Source of the DNA: Oegoconia quadripuncta
Lineage: Eukaryota; Arthropoda; Insecta; Lepidoptera; Autostichidae
Assembly (NCBI GenBank): GCA_949316235.1
Contig: OX438751.1
Span: 6,100,413-6,164,412 of the forward strand
Length of the DNA: 64,000 bases
Direction: 5' to 3'
The translations under genes were made by a program, and so were the position numbers. Positions 32,164-43,300 of the stretch are shown piece by piece. Position 1 is the stretch's first letter; each line of letters opens with the position of its first letter. Under the pieces are notes generated by a model that saw only the letters and a list, made by a program, of their open reading frames with translations, ran no database searches and was not told the DNA's origin.

Positions 32164-33596
32164 TATACGGAACACCGAAAATAGTATACTTTTGTGACTT
32201 TTGGATTCTTTTGATTGGTTGTGAAGTACCTGTGTTACAAACAGCGTACTATTTGTGTACTCTTTCTGTCAAAGCTGTACAAACATTGCAGAAAACGTCT
32301 AGTTTTATTATGGGACTTATTTTAGTATTCCACGTTACGCAAAGTTAAAATATACCTCCGTTGACCTTTCGTGCATTCATCGCATTTCTAATGGTTTTAT
32401 TAGCATAGTGGAAATTTTAAAGGTCAAAAATTAAGCAGGAATTATTTTACGACATATAATATTATTCAATTTGTTTTTACCAGTAAAATTAAATAGTATT
32501 TTTCTAAATTTAAATTTTTCTTAATTTTACTCTCAGCCTAACCTTAAATCAAAATAAAATTGGTAAATTTAATGGAATTAAGAGTTCCACTCTTTAGAGA
32601 TTAGCTCACCTTATTTTCTGAATGTAATCTGTTTGTATTTGTTGATATCGGTCATCGACAGCCTCTAAAGTCCACTACGTACTTGAACATAAGCCTCTCC
32701 CACGACGTAATTTCTTCTTCTTCTTACTTTTGAGGATGGCAACCAGTCAACCTCATTGTCAAGGGACATTACTGCCAGTTTCGAGTGAAAAATTTTATTT
32801 CTCTTATTTCTTCAGCTTACAAGTCAGTCTCAGTCAAAACAAGTAATTCGTCGTATACTTGGCGTATACAGTCTAGTCACGGTCAAGTCATTCTTCAGTA
32901 AAGTGGCAGATTGCTTTACAAAAGATTTTGGCGGCTTCTTGTGGGAACCCGAAAGCTCCGTTACGCACTTTAATTTACACTTCCTTTCACCTGTACTCCA
33001 ACACTAACGTTTGCTGCACAATATTCTGCCATTATTAAGCTTCAAAAATTAGAATGCACAAATTATAAGATTTATAAAGAAAAATGCAACTTCACTCGCC
33101 GAGATCCCGCCAAAAAGCCGACGTAATTTTTAGGTGTTTGTTTATATTAGTTATCCATAGATACTGTTACAAAATAAAAAAAACACATTTCACTTAACTA
33201 TATTTATTTTGTGGTTTTTATGTATTAATATTAATTACTACCTACCTCTAACTGTATTACATACACAACAAGAATAATACACCTTTATTACAAAATAGCA
33301 ATACGATAGTTATTTAATGAAATACATCTTATTAATTATGTATATACACAATATATATTATTAAAATATGTTTCGAAAATAATTTCCGAGTCGGTTTCAG
33401 TGCTTTTTAACCGAAAAACCGAAAAAAGGAACAGTTTCTTAATTCGTCAGAATCTTTTATAATACTAGTATAAGTCAACTCATAGCTAGATATTATGGAC
33501 ATATTAATTACTAGATAAACGTAGTCCGCTCAAAATTATACTAAAGTAGGGCTAATTTAATAGTTCACGTTTGACATCGTCAATCTTAGCTTCATA
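32164..33596. other. Unassigned AT-rich DNA
   Basis: No gene recognised. 32640-33120 is slightly richer in GC but gives no convincing exon. Confidence 0.35.
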
Positions 33597-33905
33597 GTGC
33601 GGTGTCCTGCTTAATTCATTGGTGTTCAAAACGGGAGTTTGGAACCAATGGGAACTCGGTCATACACTGACTTCGTTCGCGAACTGTCGTATCAAATGCT
33701 GATGTATGTTACAAAGAAATCATCCAGGAACAGAGAGTCCTAAAATACTGAAATCCTAAAATGTTTACTTTCGCAGAATGTTGAATGTTTTTAGTTTCGC
33801 AAAATGTTGAATTCATGCCATCACTTATCACAGAAAAGTGACCAAAAAACATGCTAGTGACTTTTAAGTATACAAACATAATGTATCACTCGTAAACTCA
33901 TATTT
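33597..33905 (+). repeat. Repeat-M copy 2
   Basis: Has CAAAACGGGAGTTTGGAACC, ACTTCGTTCGCGAACTGTCG, and TCACAGAAAAGTGACCAAAA in the same order as 1818-2020 and 58945-59180. Confidence 0.6.
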
Positions 33906-35324
33906 TTATTAAATCGATGAGGTTTTCGTAAGATGGATATACAAAGATTTGTAATTTTTGTTATAAGTACCTATATTAATCCATAAATTAAAATAAATAT
34001 TTTTTTTGCAATTTTATGTGACCGATTTATAGATTGTTAGGACAGACTAAAAATATTTGGTTCTACGCGGTGATACTTTTGGACATTTATTCACAGTAGT
34101 ACCCGAGGATTCTAAGAGATGGCGCTGTTTTATCTACTAATAAAAGCGTGAAAACTATTTGTTCACGCGATCATATCCATGGCTTAAACGTTAAGCTTTG
34201 TTATTGTATAACGTGCAGCCAAAGTATGTATTCTGTGCCATAGTGTAGATGATCGAAGGCCCGCCGTTACAAGGTTACGTTGTTGAATATTGAAGAAGTG
34301 TCAAATGTGATCCATCAAATTGGCGCTACTTGAGGTCAAATATATTTTAGCATTTAGGCAAAAACAGTCGTAATGACAACAGATTAGATTGTTCTTTGTT
34401 ATCAGCCTTCAGTACTTAGTTAAAAAATAAATTTGTAGCTAAGAAGTTTTATGTAATGATCGCCTGCTAATATTTTTTAATTCAAACTTAACTTTTCACT
34501 ACCTAACAATTTTGTAAAAGCTCACATTATTTGAGTATTTGAAACTTTTGCAGCCTTTATAAGATGTTAACATAGTTTGCTGTCTCTTACTAACGCAGTG
34601 TATGGAACCAATCACCGAAATAACAAGATTTTTTTTGTATTTCACATAACTGCAACACACCAATTTACAAACTATAATTTTAGTCTGTCCAAAAAATTAC
34701 TTATTTGAATGAAATTAAAGCTTTTAGTGTCAATTCTGATGTCACTTCTCTAAACTAATACAAGTTTTAGACTGGTACTATCGCATCTTATTATTCTGGG
34801 AAGACAAAGACAGCACTACTTTAAAACTGCATTTAGTTTAGTAAAGTTTCATCAGAATCGATACCATTATTTTCACTCTTAAAAAGTCACATTAAAAATT
34901 AAATTACTTATTCATTCAAATATTAATTACAATGCATTTAATTGGAATAATTCTTTAAATCGACTTAACAATCAATAAAACAATCGAAAAAAGGTCTATC
35001 TTATCTCTTATCACCTAGTATTATTAGTGTCAGTAGGTATGTCATATTTTCTTAGACAAGCTAAAATTACAGGCTGTATGTTGTCTTTTACATGAGAATA
35101 TTGTTTTTTTTTTGGGGCCGATTTATACTAAACACGACGAAATAAGTGTAATGAATTTTCCTACCAATTTTACCTACTCGAACTTCAGTTGAACCAGATA
35201 TCAATTTAAAAATTACATATCTACATAAAAAAATCCTTTTTCATTTTATTTGTATATGGCTGCATAATAGTATTGAAGCTGCAGAATAATGTGACCCCAG
35301 TTAGACAATGTGAGCCGAAGGTCA
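33906..35324. other. Unassigned AT-rich DNA
   Basis: No gene or repeat recognised. Confidence 0.35.
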
Positions 35325-35370
35325 TGTTACTCAGCAGCTTGTCTAAGTATAGACAAGCTGCTGAGTAACA
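35325..35370. repeat. Perfect hairpin, 21-bp arms, 4-nt loop
   Basis: TGTTACTCAGCAGCTTGTCT plus A forms the left arm (35325-35345), AGTA is the loop, and the exact reverse complement follows (35350-35370). A T-run begins at 35373. It could be the remnant of a foldback element, a small-RNA hairpin or a replication-error product. Confidence 0.85.
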
Positions 35371-35499
35371 GGTTTTTTTTTTAATGTATGTAATATCCTA
35401 GTAAGGACAAATCCAACGCATCTACTGGGATTCACGTTACAGCCAATTCACAAAAGATGTCTAGTCTGTGTTCGAAGATTTATCAAGGGTGACTACCCT

Positions 35500-35784
35500 A
35501 TTTGGGATAAAGGTCATGACTGTATATATGACGAACGAGCAAACGGATCATCTGGAGAAAACTGCTGCCCATATTCTCCCAGAGATACGGTCGGTATTTT
35601 CGACCTCAAATACAGGGGTCGCATACAGATGCATTGGCGTTGTCACCAATATGCCATACATCACAAATTTTAAAAGAAAGGAAACCTCTTAATCCTGTAA
35701 TTACACTGGCTCCGTTATCACCGGAACACGGGCGCGGGCGGTGATGCTTGGCGGTAGGGAATATGCCTGCCCCCATAGCAAGAC
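35500..35784. repeat. Interspersed lepidopteran-type repeat
   Basis: Contains TGACGAACGAGCAAACGGAT, CATCTGGAGAAAACTGCTGC and CCATATTCTCCCAGAGATA, phrases I associate with a frequent lepidopteran interspersed repeat. The open frame across it is incidental. Confidence 0.45.
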
Positions 35785-35890
35785 ATCGTAGAAGTAAGAG
35801 TGGGATAGTTGTATAGTTCGTCCAAGGGATTGAACAGGACAAATATTATCTCGCGTGATTTAAAACGTTTATCGCGCCTGTCATGCTCCT
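35785..35890 (+). repeat. Interspersed repeat, shared with 8265-8410
   Basis: GAGTGGGATAGTTGTATAGT, CAGGACAAATATTATCTCGC and GTTTATCGCGCCTGTCATGC match 8265-8410 in order and orientation. Confidence 0.6.
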
Positions 35891-36059
35891 AGTGCAAGTG
35901 CAAGTAGATTGATGACTATAAATATATATAAGCTGAGCAATATACATTATATAAGGTCTAACAAAATTAATCCGACAAACTTTGGTAATTGCACGTATAT
36001 GACAATAAAATAATATATTCATTAAAAAAACTATCCTTAAAAAATTTGTTTCCGAGTAA

Positions 36060-36205
36060 AAAAACCAGGCAACGTTCCATTGATATGGAAGACGCCGAAG
36101 GGGGTGGCGGGTGGCGGGGCACGGGGCGCAACCAATCACAGCAAGTCGCGGCGGCGCCGCGGCAAGCGCCGGCGGCGAGCGGCAATTAGTCGCCAGAGGA
36201 GTCTT
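36060..36205. promoter_or_regulatory. GC-rich island with CCAAT box, possible promoter
   Basis: The most GC-rich stretch in the window (GGGTGGCGGGTGGCGGGGCA, GTCGCGGCGGCGCCGCGGCA, CGCCGGCGGCGAGCGGC). CAACCAATCAC gives a CCAAT motif in it. It sits in otherwise AT-rich DNA about 4 kb from the TfIIB 3' end and 80 bp beyond the repeat at 35890. No gene start can be attached, so promoter function is inference. Confidence 0.35.
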
Positions 36206-37273
36206 CAAAGATACCGCGACACGTGTTTGTGTGTTGTGGCAAAGTACTTAGAGCGCGCGGCCATTAATGACCAACTCACAAAATTTACATTTCTAAATTT
36301 TATTTTTTTAATTAAATCTTTACCTTGAAGTTTAATGTTCTATTTTTAATTTTTTTCGTAATAGGTGCATCCTATACATATACTCTGCAACGTTTATCGT
36401 GTTAATATTGTTAGACCTTATATATGTAATTTTTTTTCCCTCATATAATTTTATTACCTATACGTAAAAGTATGTTTCATAATACAATGATACATCTATT
36501 GAATTTATTTAAATCTACAACTACAGCCCTAACTGATGAATATTCGTGTAAGATGCACTTTATATCACTATATTTTGCTATGTTTTTGTTCCCGCATATT
36601 GCATATCTAAGTGAAGACAGACCTCAAATAAATAAATATTTCGGACACTTAAAGCTATTATATAATCCCGAACAAGACAAAGCCTACTACACCAATCGGC
36701 CGTTAAAATTAATATTATTTAGATGAAACATCAAAATTTAGGTGAAATACCTTTATGAAAAATACTTTAACAGAAGATGCTTTTAACTTGAGAAATTCAT
36801 AAAATAGCGAGAGCAACGATTATTATTAAATATTTTACATAATTCTACAACAACAAGAATAATAATAATTGTAGACCTAACAGTTTAACACTAAACTTAA
36901 CATTATGGGGTTTGATAATGATTTTACATGCTAAAGTGAGACACAAATGCAAATATAACACTAACACATACCTATTAGTACTTTAACATTTTCTGTAATA
37001 ATACCAGTCGGATAGCTGGATTTGTCAGGAAGGATTGACAGGATGATTGGTTCATCTCACCAACCGGCCATAAACGTACATTATATATAAGGCATCGACT
37101 AGCATTATGAGCGGCAGCCGAGCGAGTGTTTATTTTTACCGAGATACGGCAAGCCGAAAATGAAGGGTTATAATATTAGCAATCTATCGATATAAAACTA
37201 CATCAATGTATGTATCATAAATGTATGTTATAGATGTTCCATTTTTATCCCCGACGAAAAGTTAAGGATCTTA
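36206..37273. other. Unassigned AT-rich DNA
   Basis: An open frame at 36472-36726 shows no recognisable motif. Nothing else seen. Confidence 0.3.
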
Positions 37274-37351
37274 ATCCCACCCTCGGCCTAATCTTCACTT
37301 AACATAATTTGTGATTGAGGTCAAGCGCTGACTGACCCGTTGTGAAAAAAA
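37274..37351 (+). mobile_element. SINE-A fragment, copy 11
   Basis: CACCCTCGGCCTAATCTTCA, CTTAACATAATTTGTGATTG, AGGTCAAGCGCTG and CCCGTTGTGAAAAAAA: the last 75 bases of SINE-A. Confidence 0.65.
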
Positions 37352-37465
37352 TATACTTAAATTATTTTAATGAATTTCTTACAACTTTTTATTGATAACT
37401 TCACAGCAAAGCAGCCGGCCGCTTGGTAACGCGAATGCATGAATTCATTAAAATAATTTTACTTT

Positions 37466-37598
37466 CTTTTTATGCGGGTCAGCGGGTAAAGGGTCAGCGC
37501 TTGACCTCAATCACAAATGATGTTAAGTGAAGATGAGGCCGCAGGTGAAAGCACGTTTACCCGGAACCCACATCCTACCGGAACACAACAATGCTACT
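37466..37598 (-). mobile_element. SINE-A fragment, copy 12
   Basis: Minus-strand tail-side fragment: TTTTTATGCGGGTCAGCGGG, CTTGACCTCAATCACAAATG, TTAAGTGAAGATGAGGCCG, then CCGGAACACAACAATGCTAC after a deletion of the central block. It lies in opposite orientation about 115 bp from copy 11. Confidence 0.65.
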
Positions 37599-37959
37599 TA
37601 TTTCTATTTATAAAAGTCAAACTTCTGCTTCTTTTCAGTAAACTTAGATATATCACACATTAATAAGAGTCAAGAAAAGTAAAATTACTAGGGGTGAATC
37701 CATCTCCATTGTATTCGGTATCTGATCAATTAATGCATTACCAAATAATTGGATCTATTCAAACCATGATAGGTGTCCACACCTTGTTAAACAATGAGCT
37801 ATAAAATTCCAGTTCTAATTACATATTTCTTGCAGGCTATTTCAGCTGTATACATAGTTTCTTAAATATCAGAAGTTAATCAAAAGTTTTTATACAACTT
37901 ACGTATGCTACTACTTACGTAGACTACTATTAAATATTTACTTTGTTTCTGGTACACAT

Positions 37960-38165
37960 GTTTTTAAACAACTTCCGAAAAAATATATATGTATATATAC
38001 CCGCCAGTTGTAAACCGATTAAGATAATTCTGTTTTCCTTGATACGGTATGCCTTCAGGGTGGTCTCATACAAATTTCATGAAGATCTGATGATGCGGTC
38101 CGGAGATATAGAACAGGAACCTATTGTTAGTTGTTTTGCTAATTTTTGGAGGGTCATTTGTGAGT
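37960..38165 (+). repeat. Repeat-P copy 4 (degenerate)
   Basis: AACAACTTCCGAAAAAATAT, TTCAGGGTGGTCTCATACAA, and GTTAGTTGTTTTGCTAATTT then TTGGAGGGTC correspond to the start, middle and end of repeat-P (14311-14540). Confidence 0.5.
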
Positions 38166-38239
38166 ACTAATATAATATGAATTATTCTCCATAATTATGT
38201 ATACTTAAAAACGTATGCATAGTACAAGTAAATAAACGC

Positions 38240-38345
38240 AGCCCATTGGTCTAGTGGATAGTGAACCTGCCTACGCAACTATCGATTGCGGGTTTGATTC
38301 CTTTTAACATTTACACCCGAGTCAGGATGTTTATATAAATAGTTA
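38240..38345 (+). mobile_element. SINE-C head, copy 3
   Basis: GCAGCCCATTGGTCTAGTGG (box A region), TTGCGGGTTTGATTCC (box B) and CCCGAGTCAGGATGTTTATA. This is the head half of SINE-C, truncated before the distal body. Confidence 0.65.
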
Positions 38346-38481
38346 TGTATGTATAATAGGGAGACTTATAATTAGTTCTTAATACCAAGAGATATGCATG
38401 TACTCATGATTACAAACGAAATGAAAACTTTAAATTTAATTTTAAAGAACTTGATTCTTTGAAATTTGTTTGTATCATAGC

Positions 38482-38554
38482 TGTGCCTAGTTAGGATTGA
38501 ACACGCAACCTTTGGATCCGTAGACTGAGTACTACTCACTAAACCAATCAGCTA
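38482..38554 (-). repeat. tRNA-like head of another SINE
   Basis: The reverse complement reads TAGCTGATTGGTTTAGTGAG and then AAAGGTTGCGTGTTCAATCC, with box-A- and box-B-like spacing of a tRNA-derived SINE. The arms do not form a full cloverleaf, so it is not called a tRNA gene. Confidence 0.45.
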
Positions 38555-38985
38555 ATTTCCCATCGTACACAACTAATTTATAGATATATAATACTATTAC
38601 AATATACTTATTACTAAGTCTTACAAAAATTACACAATATTGTTCTCGGGTTCTGTTTTAAAAAAGTGATAAACATCGAAAAATTACGAAATACCTAGTG
38701 AATGACAAATCTACGGAAGCTAGCAAATGTGAAGCAATTCCTACACTTGAGGCATTTCGGTTAAGTCATACAACCTATACGCGGAAGCGACAATAACGCT
38801 TTATTTGAGATAAGTAACCGACTCCCAATTGAGAGATATTTAAAAAAAGTTTACATATAAAAAAGTCATATTTGTAAAAACGCAATGATATTTTAACAAA
38901 ATATCGCTTTTGGAAGTGCTTGTTAACATTTACGAAAAATATAATTTGTTGTATGCATATCAGATTATAGCACTACAGATGAAGG

Positions 38986-39945
38986 TTGCGTTTTGTCTAC
39001 ACTCCATACAATAAATAAAATAATAAATAAAAAAAAAAATGCGAAAGTTTGGATGTTTATTTGTTGCTCAATTACGGCGAAACGGATGAATGGATTTGGA
39101 TGAAATTTGGTATATAGGTAGAAAATACCCTGCATTAAAACATAGGATACATTTTATCCCGATAAAGTAAATAGTTCCCGCGGGATACACAAATTTCCGC
39201 GATAAAGTTATTCAACGCAGGCGAAGCCGCGGACGGAAAGCTAATATTATATAATATAATATAGTATAGTATAATTATAAGAAGTGAGTAAAAGAAAAAC
39301 TGCGTCAATACTTTCGCGCTTTACCTACACTGAGTACCTGTAAAAAAATGAGTGAAGGAAGAACTGCGTCAATATATTCGCGTTTCGTGTACTTTTGTAA
39401 CTGTAGAGTGAGTTAAAGAAAAACTGAGCCAATACATGCGCCTTTTGTCTACACTCTAGATTCTGAAAGAAGTGGAGGATTCGTGTTTTGTCCACACTCT
39501 TGCAATTGTAAAGGGTGAATGAAAAAAGAACTGCGTCAATGGATTCACGTTTTGTCTACACTGTTGCGCGAGTAAAAATGAACTAGCTCAATAAGTTTGT
39601 GTTTTGTCTACACTATTGACATTATAAAGAGAGAGTGAAACAAGAACTGCGTCAATAGATTCGCGTTTTGCCCACACTATTATGAATGAAAAATAACTGC
39701 GACAATAGAATGCTGTTTTGTCTACGCTGTAACTGTAAGGATTGCGTTAAAAAAAGAACTACGTCAATAGATTCACGTTTTGTCTATTGTGTGAATGAAT
39801 AAATAATTGCGTCAATGGATTGGTAAACACAAAACTGTCTACGTTATTGTAACAATAAGGAGTGAGTGAAAAAAGTACTACGTCAATAGATTCGCGGTTT
39901 TGTCTACTCTTATAGCTGTAAGGAGAGTGAGAGTAAGAATTTACA
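38986..39945 (+). repeat. Degenerate minisatellite (unit about 55-75 bp), split by a Helitron-like element
   Basis: About eleven diverged units share AACTGCGTCAATAGATTCGC and GTTTTGTCTACAC, with AGGAGTGAGTGAAAAA between them. The phase motif GCGTCAAT recurs near 39301, 39367, 39530, 39648, 39810 and, with changes, in between. A first partial unit (GCGTTTTGTCTACACTCC) lies at 38989-39005, left of H4 (39036-39245), so H4 interrupts the array. The array ends about 250 bp downstream of the TfIIB stop codon. Confidence 0.85.
39036..39245 (+). mobile_element. Helitron-like element H4, within minisatellite
   Basis: AAATGCGAAAGTTTGGATGT, GGATTTGGATGAAATTTGGT, GTTCCCGCGGGATACACAAA, and terminus GAAGCCGCGGACGGAAAGCT then AAT. 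Nearly complete. An AT-rich simple repeat (TATAATATAG) follows. Confidence 0.65.
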
Positions 39946-40192
39946 GCGTCAGTTAACAATACCAAACAAGTTCCTTGTCGAAAGATCTAGCATCCTTCTT
40001 CAATTTTGCTATAATCTAGACGTCTAGTAATTTAAATCCAAAAACATTTATGCGAAGGCATTATAAATTTTTTGAAATATTACCGTTTTAACGAATAAAC
40101 TGTCGTCGCACACCTGAATGCCTAACATAAACATAATGATATAAACTATTGTATGTAACACACCTTATACACCTGTTATCAGTAGGTAACTT

Positions 40193-40354
40193 CTACATCT
40201 GCGGCAGGAACTCAATAGGCGTGGCGAATTTGAAGTCTTCGGGGAACAGCTTGGCAGCAAATGGGTACATAAGCTTGTACGACTGACGGATCGTGACGTC
40301 GGCCACACCGGCGATGTCACCGATCTCTTTCTGGCTGCGCTTATCTTCTGACGC
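40193..40354 (-). CDS. TfIIB: TfIIB exon 5 (C-terminus and stop)
   Basis: Codes residues 263-315 from [20 protein letters not shown] through SYKLMYP to FLPQM and TAG (40195-40193). It covers the end of the second cyclin-like repeat, including the helix-turn-helix that contacts promoter DNA (BRE) in the family. Acceptor CTTCAG precedes it; intron 4 is 332 bp. Confidence 0.95.
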   Translation of the reverse strand, partial: ASEDKRSQKEIGDIAGVADVTIRQSYKLMYPFAAKLFPEDFKFATPIEFLPQM

Positions 40355-43300
40355 CTGAAGAGAGATATAGTTTTATTTGATTTAGTGTTTACAAGCTAGC
40401 TTCACAATGGACTTTAGCAATTAATACGTAAACTCAACTGCATGTAAAAAGAAATAATCTTTTTAGGATACCAACATTTTGGAAATACGACATAAAAGTC
40501 CGTAATGTAATTCTACATCAATTTTGTTCGTACAGGCAACTATCCTTGAATGCTAGAAGCACATAATGTATGCTGATACCAGCAAATTCGAAAATAATGC
40601 CAATATTTAATTTTTAAGGTAAACATGGAGAGCCAGATCGAAAAATATATAGGCAAACTGCAATGGCGTCCAGTTCCAACATTTACCTGCGAGGCCATAT
40701 AAATAGCAGCGGCGGCTACTGAAATGGGACTGCGTCCCGATACAATATCCAACTCTCCCGCTTTCCTTGCAATGTGTGTCGCCGCACGTTGAACAGAGTT
40801 TGGAAGCCCCAAGTTTGAACAGAACCGAGACATGAAGTCTGCTGTAGTGATGAGGTCCACAGACGTCTCCAAAGCTTTCAGGATCAGCTTGAAACACCTG
40901 CCAATTTCCTTCTTGCTGATTTTGCTGACAGCGCATATCTCCTTAAATGTACGAGGCACGCCTTCTTGACGGCAAGCAATATAGAGGCATGCGGAGGCAA
41001 TGGCGTCGTTCGCTCGACCTTTTAAGTTCTTGCCATCGTGGACCTGAAATCGAAGAAGTTACATTGTAATGTTGTCAATATTTATACATGTTGGGTTTGA
41101 ATGGACCTTTACTATGAAGTAAAAATAAAGGTATAGGCGGTGGGAAGAAATAAGGCTATTAAATTTCTAATAACCTGTGAAAATCAACACAATACAATGA
41201 TAATTACCCAATCGTTTATCAAGTTTGTGGTATTGAACATTTGCGTGGCATTCTTGTGGCGTTTGCGGTTGATGACTATTCAAAATATGTTAATTGAATA
41301 TAGTCAAGAAAATTATATTCACAGTTGAAGAGTGACCACACTATGAATACTCATTTATTTATTTATTTATTATCATACCTCAGGTTTTTTACATAAGTAC
41401 CAGATTTTACAGATCTAGTAGTTTTGAAGTTACTAAAATATTTCAAATTCAAAATGTCAATCTAGGTAAATATAATTTGATATCATTCTTCTTCAACAAT
41501 GGTTTACACAAAAATTAGGTAACAAAACTCATCAGTAATTCTTCTTACAATTAATGTGAATTAAATACACTTCCCAATAATTGTAAAATTAAATTGGCTT
41601 AAATATACTATACTACAAATAAAAGAATGATCTCAAAAAATTAATAGTTTAGTGAGGAAACATGTTACATCCATTGGTTTCATACAGCAATTTTTTACCT
41701 CAGGTTTTATTATACATAAAATTTACATACATTTATTTACATAAACACATCTGTATGCTGCTAATAATGAATTAAAGAACGTACCTGCTTAAATAAATTA
41801 TTCGCTCTGTCGACAATCGTTTTGGGCAAATTTATCCGGTCAGCCATTGTGTTGATCTCTCTGAATGCATTTATTAGAGCACGATCTGTGCTGCTGATGT
41901 TTCTTCTGTTTTGATACTTCGAGACACCGAAACTGTCGAAGGATGCATCCCCTCGGCCGGGGCCTATGATGGTGGAGAGATCACCTCCAGACAACAGCGG
42001 ATTCTCGGGCCCACCAACACGAGACGGGTCCACTCCGGACTTCTCGTTGCTGAACGTTCGCCATTCTGAACCAACATCGATGACTCTGGAATTTTTAAAC
42101 ATTACGGTAAATTTGATGTGGTGACGATTATGATCACTTTATTAGGGTTTTGGTTTACAAAAACCTTGAAGTAAAGACTCACTGTCAAATTGTCATTGAC
42201 TGAAATTAGCCCAAAATAATGAATTGGCAACTCAAATTGAATTATTTCTATGATCTTTTTGAAATCCTTTGACGACCTAGGAACCTAATTCGAATTTACT
42301 ATATTCTCAAAACATTGTATTCGCATAAAACCAGAAATATGTATATTGCAATACTGAAAGATTCTCAAAAAAAAACTTGAATAAAAAAATATATGAATGT
42401 AAATGATTACAAAATAATGAACATCACAATTTATTATCAATTTGAAGTTGGAACAACGGCCTCCCGGCCATCTAATGGATATATCACAAAAACCACATAC
42501 GTGATACTAAAATATACAAAGTGGAATTCAGCTATTTTGACTATGTCAAAAAACTGTACTGCAATAGTGCCACTGTAGTTTAAAAGGTATTCAATATTTT
42601 AAATGAGCATTCTGGCGTCACGTGTTGCCGGAATCCTCATTCTCATACACAGAAACTGCTTTATCTATAATTATAATTTATATCCCAAAAAAGTGTACAT
42701 AAATAGTGCCACCGAAATATACGAAGTTATTCAAATGTCTTTGTGAAAAGGACTTTGTAGGCCGGACAAAAAATCCAAATTGGACTATTTGGCACTATTT
42801 CAGCACAGTTTTTTATCATTGTTACAATAGCTGAATATCACTTTGTGTATTCTAGCACACACCCGTCAAAAACCTATGAACTAGATTCAGTAGAATCTCC
42901 ATAGAAATTGATATTCATTCAAATATTTGCATTAGCAATTTACAATTATAATAATTATCGTCATGTTCGAAACCATGGGGGTCGTTAATATTTTACGATT
43001 CGTCATCTTGAATATGATCATTATGAAATCTATTTAGGTATTTTTAGGGCTTCGTAAAAAAGTTAAAACGGGATTAATTAATCGTCCTCCTGGCGGCCTG
43101 TCTGACGAACCGCTTTTCTCAAAAAGCAATTACAGGTTGTCATCATTATCAGCCCGTAAACAACCCTCTGCAGGGATATAGGCCTTCCCTCGTATATGAG
43201 GGAGTATGGGCCGTAGTCCACCACGCTGGTCCAATGCGGGTTGGGGACTTCACATGCCTTTGAATTTTTATTTCTCAGGCATGGAGGTTTCCTCACGATG

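Noticed and set aside
35468..35692. 74-codon open frame as a gene
   Set aside because: Much of it lies in an interspersed lepidopteran-type repeat.
35846..36208. 120-codon minus-strand frame across the GC-rich island
   Set aside because: It is low-complexity at the GC-rich end, with no family motif; GC-rich DNA lacks stops by chance.
39759..39965. 68-codon frame in the minisatellite
   Set aside because: It is created by the tandem repeat; codons are not conserved between units.
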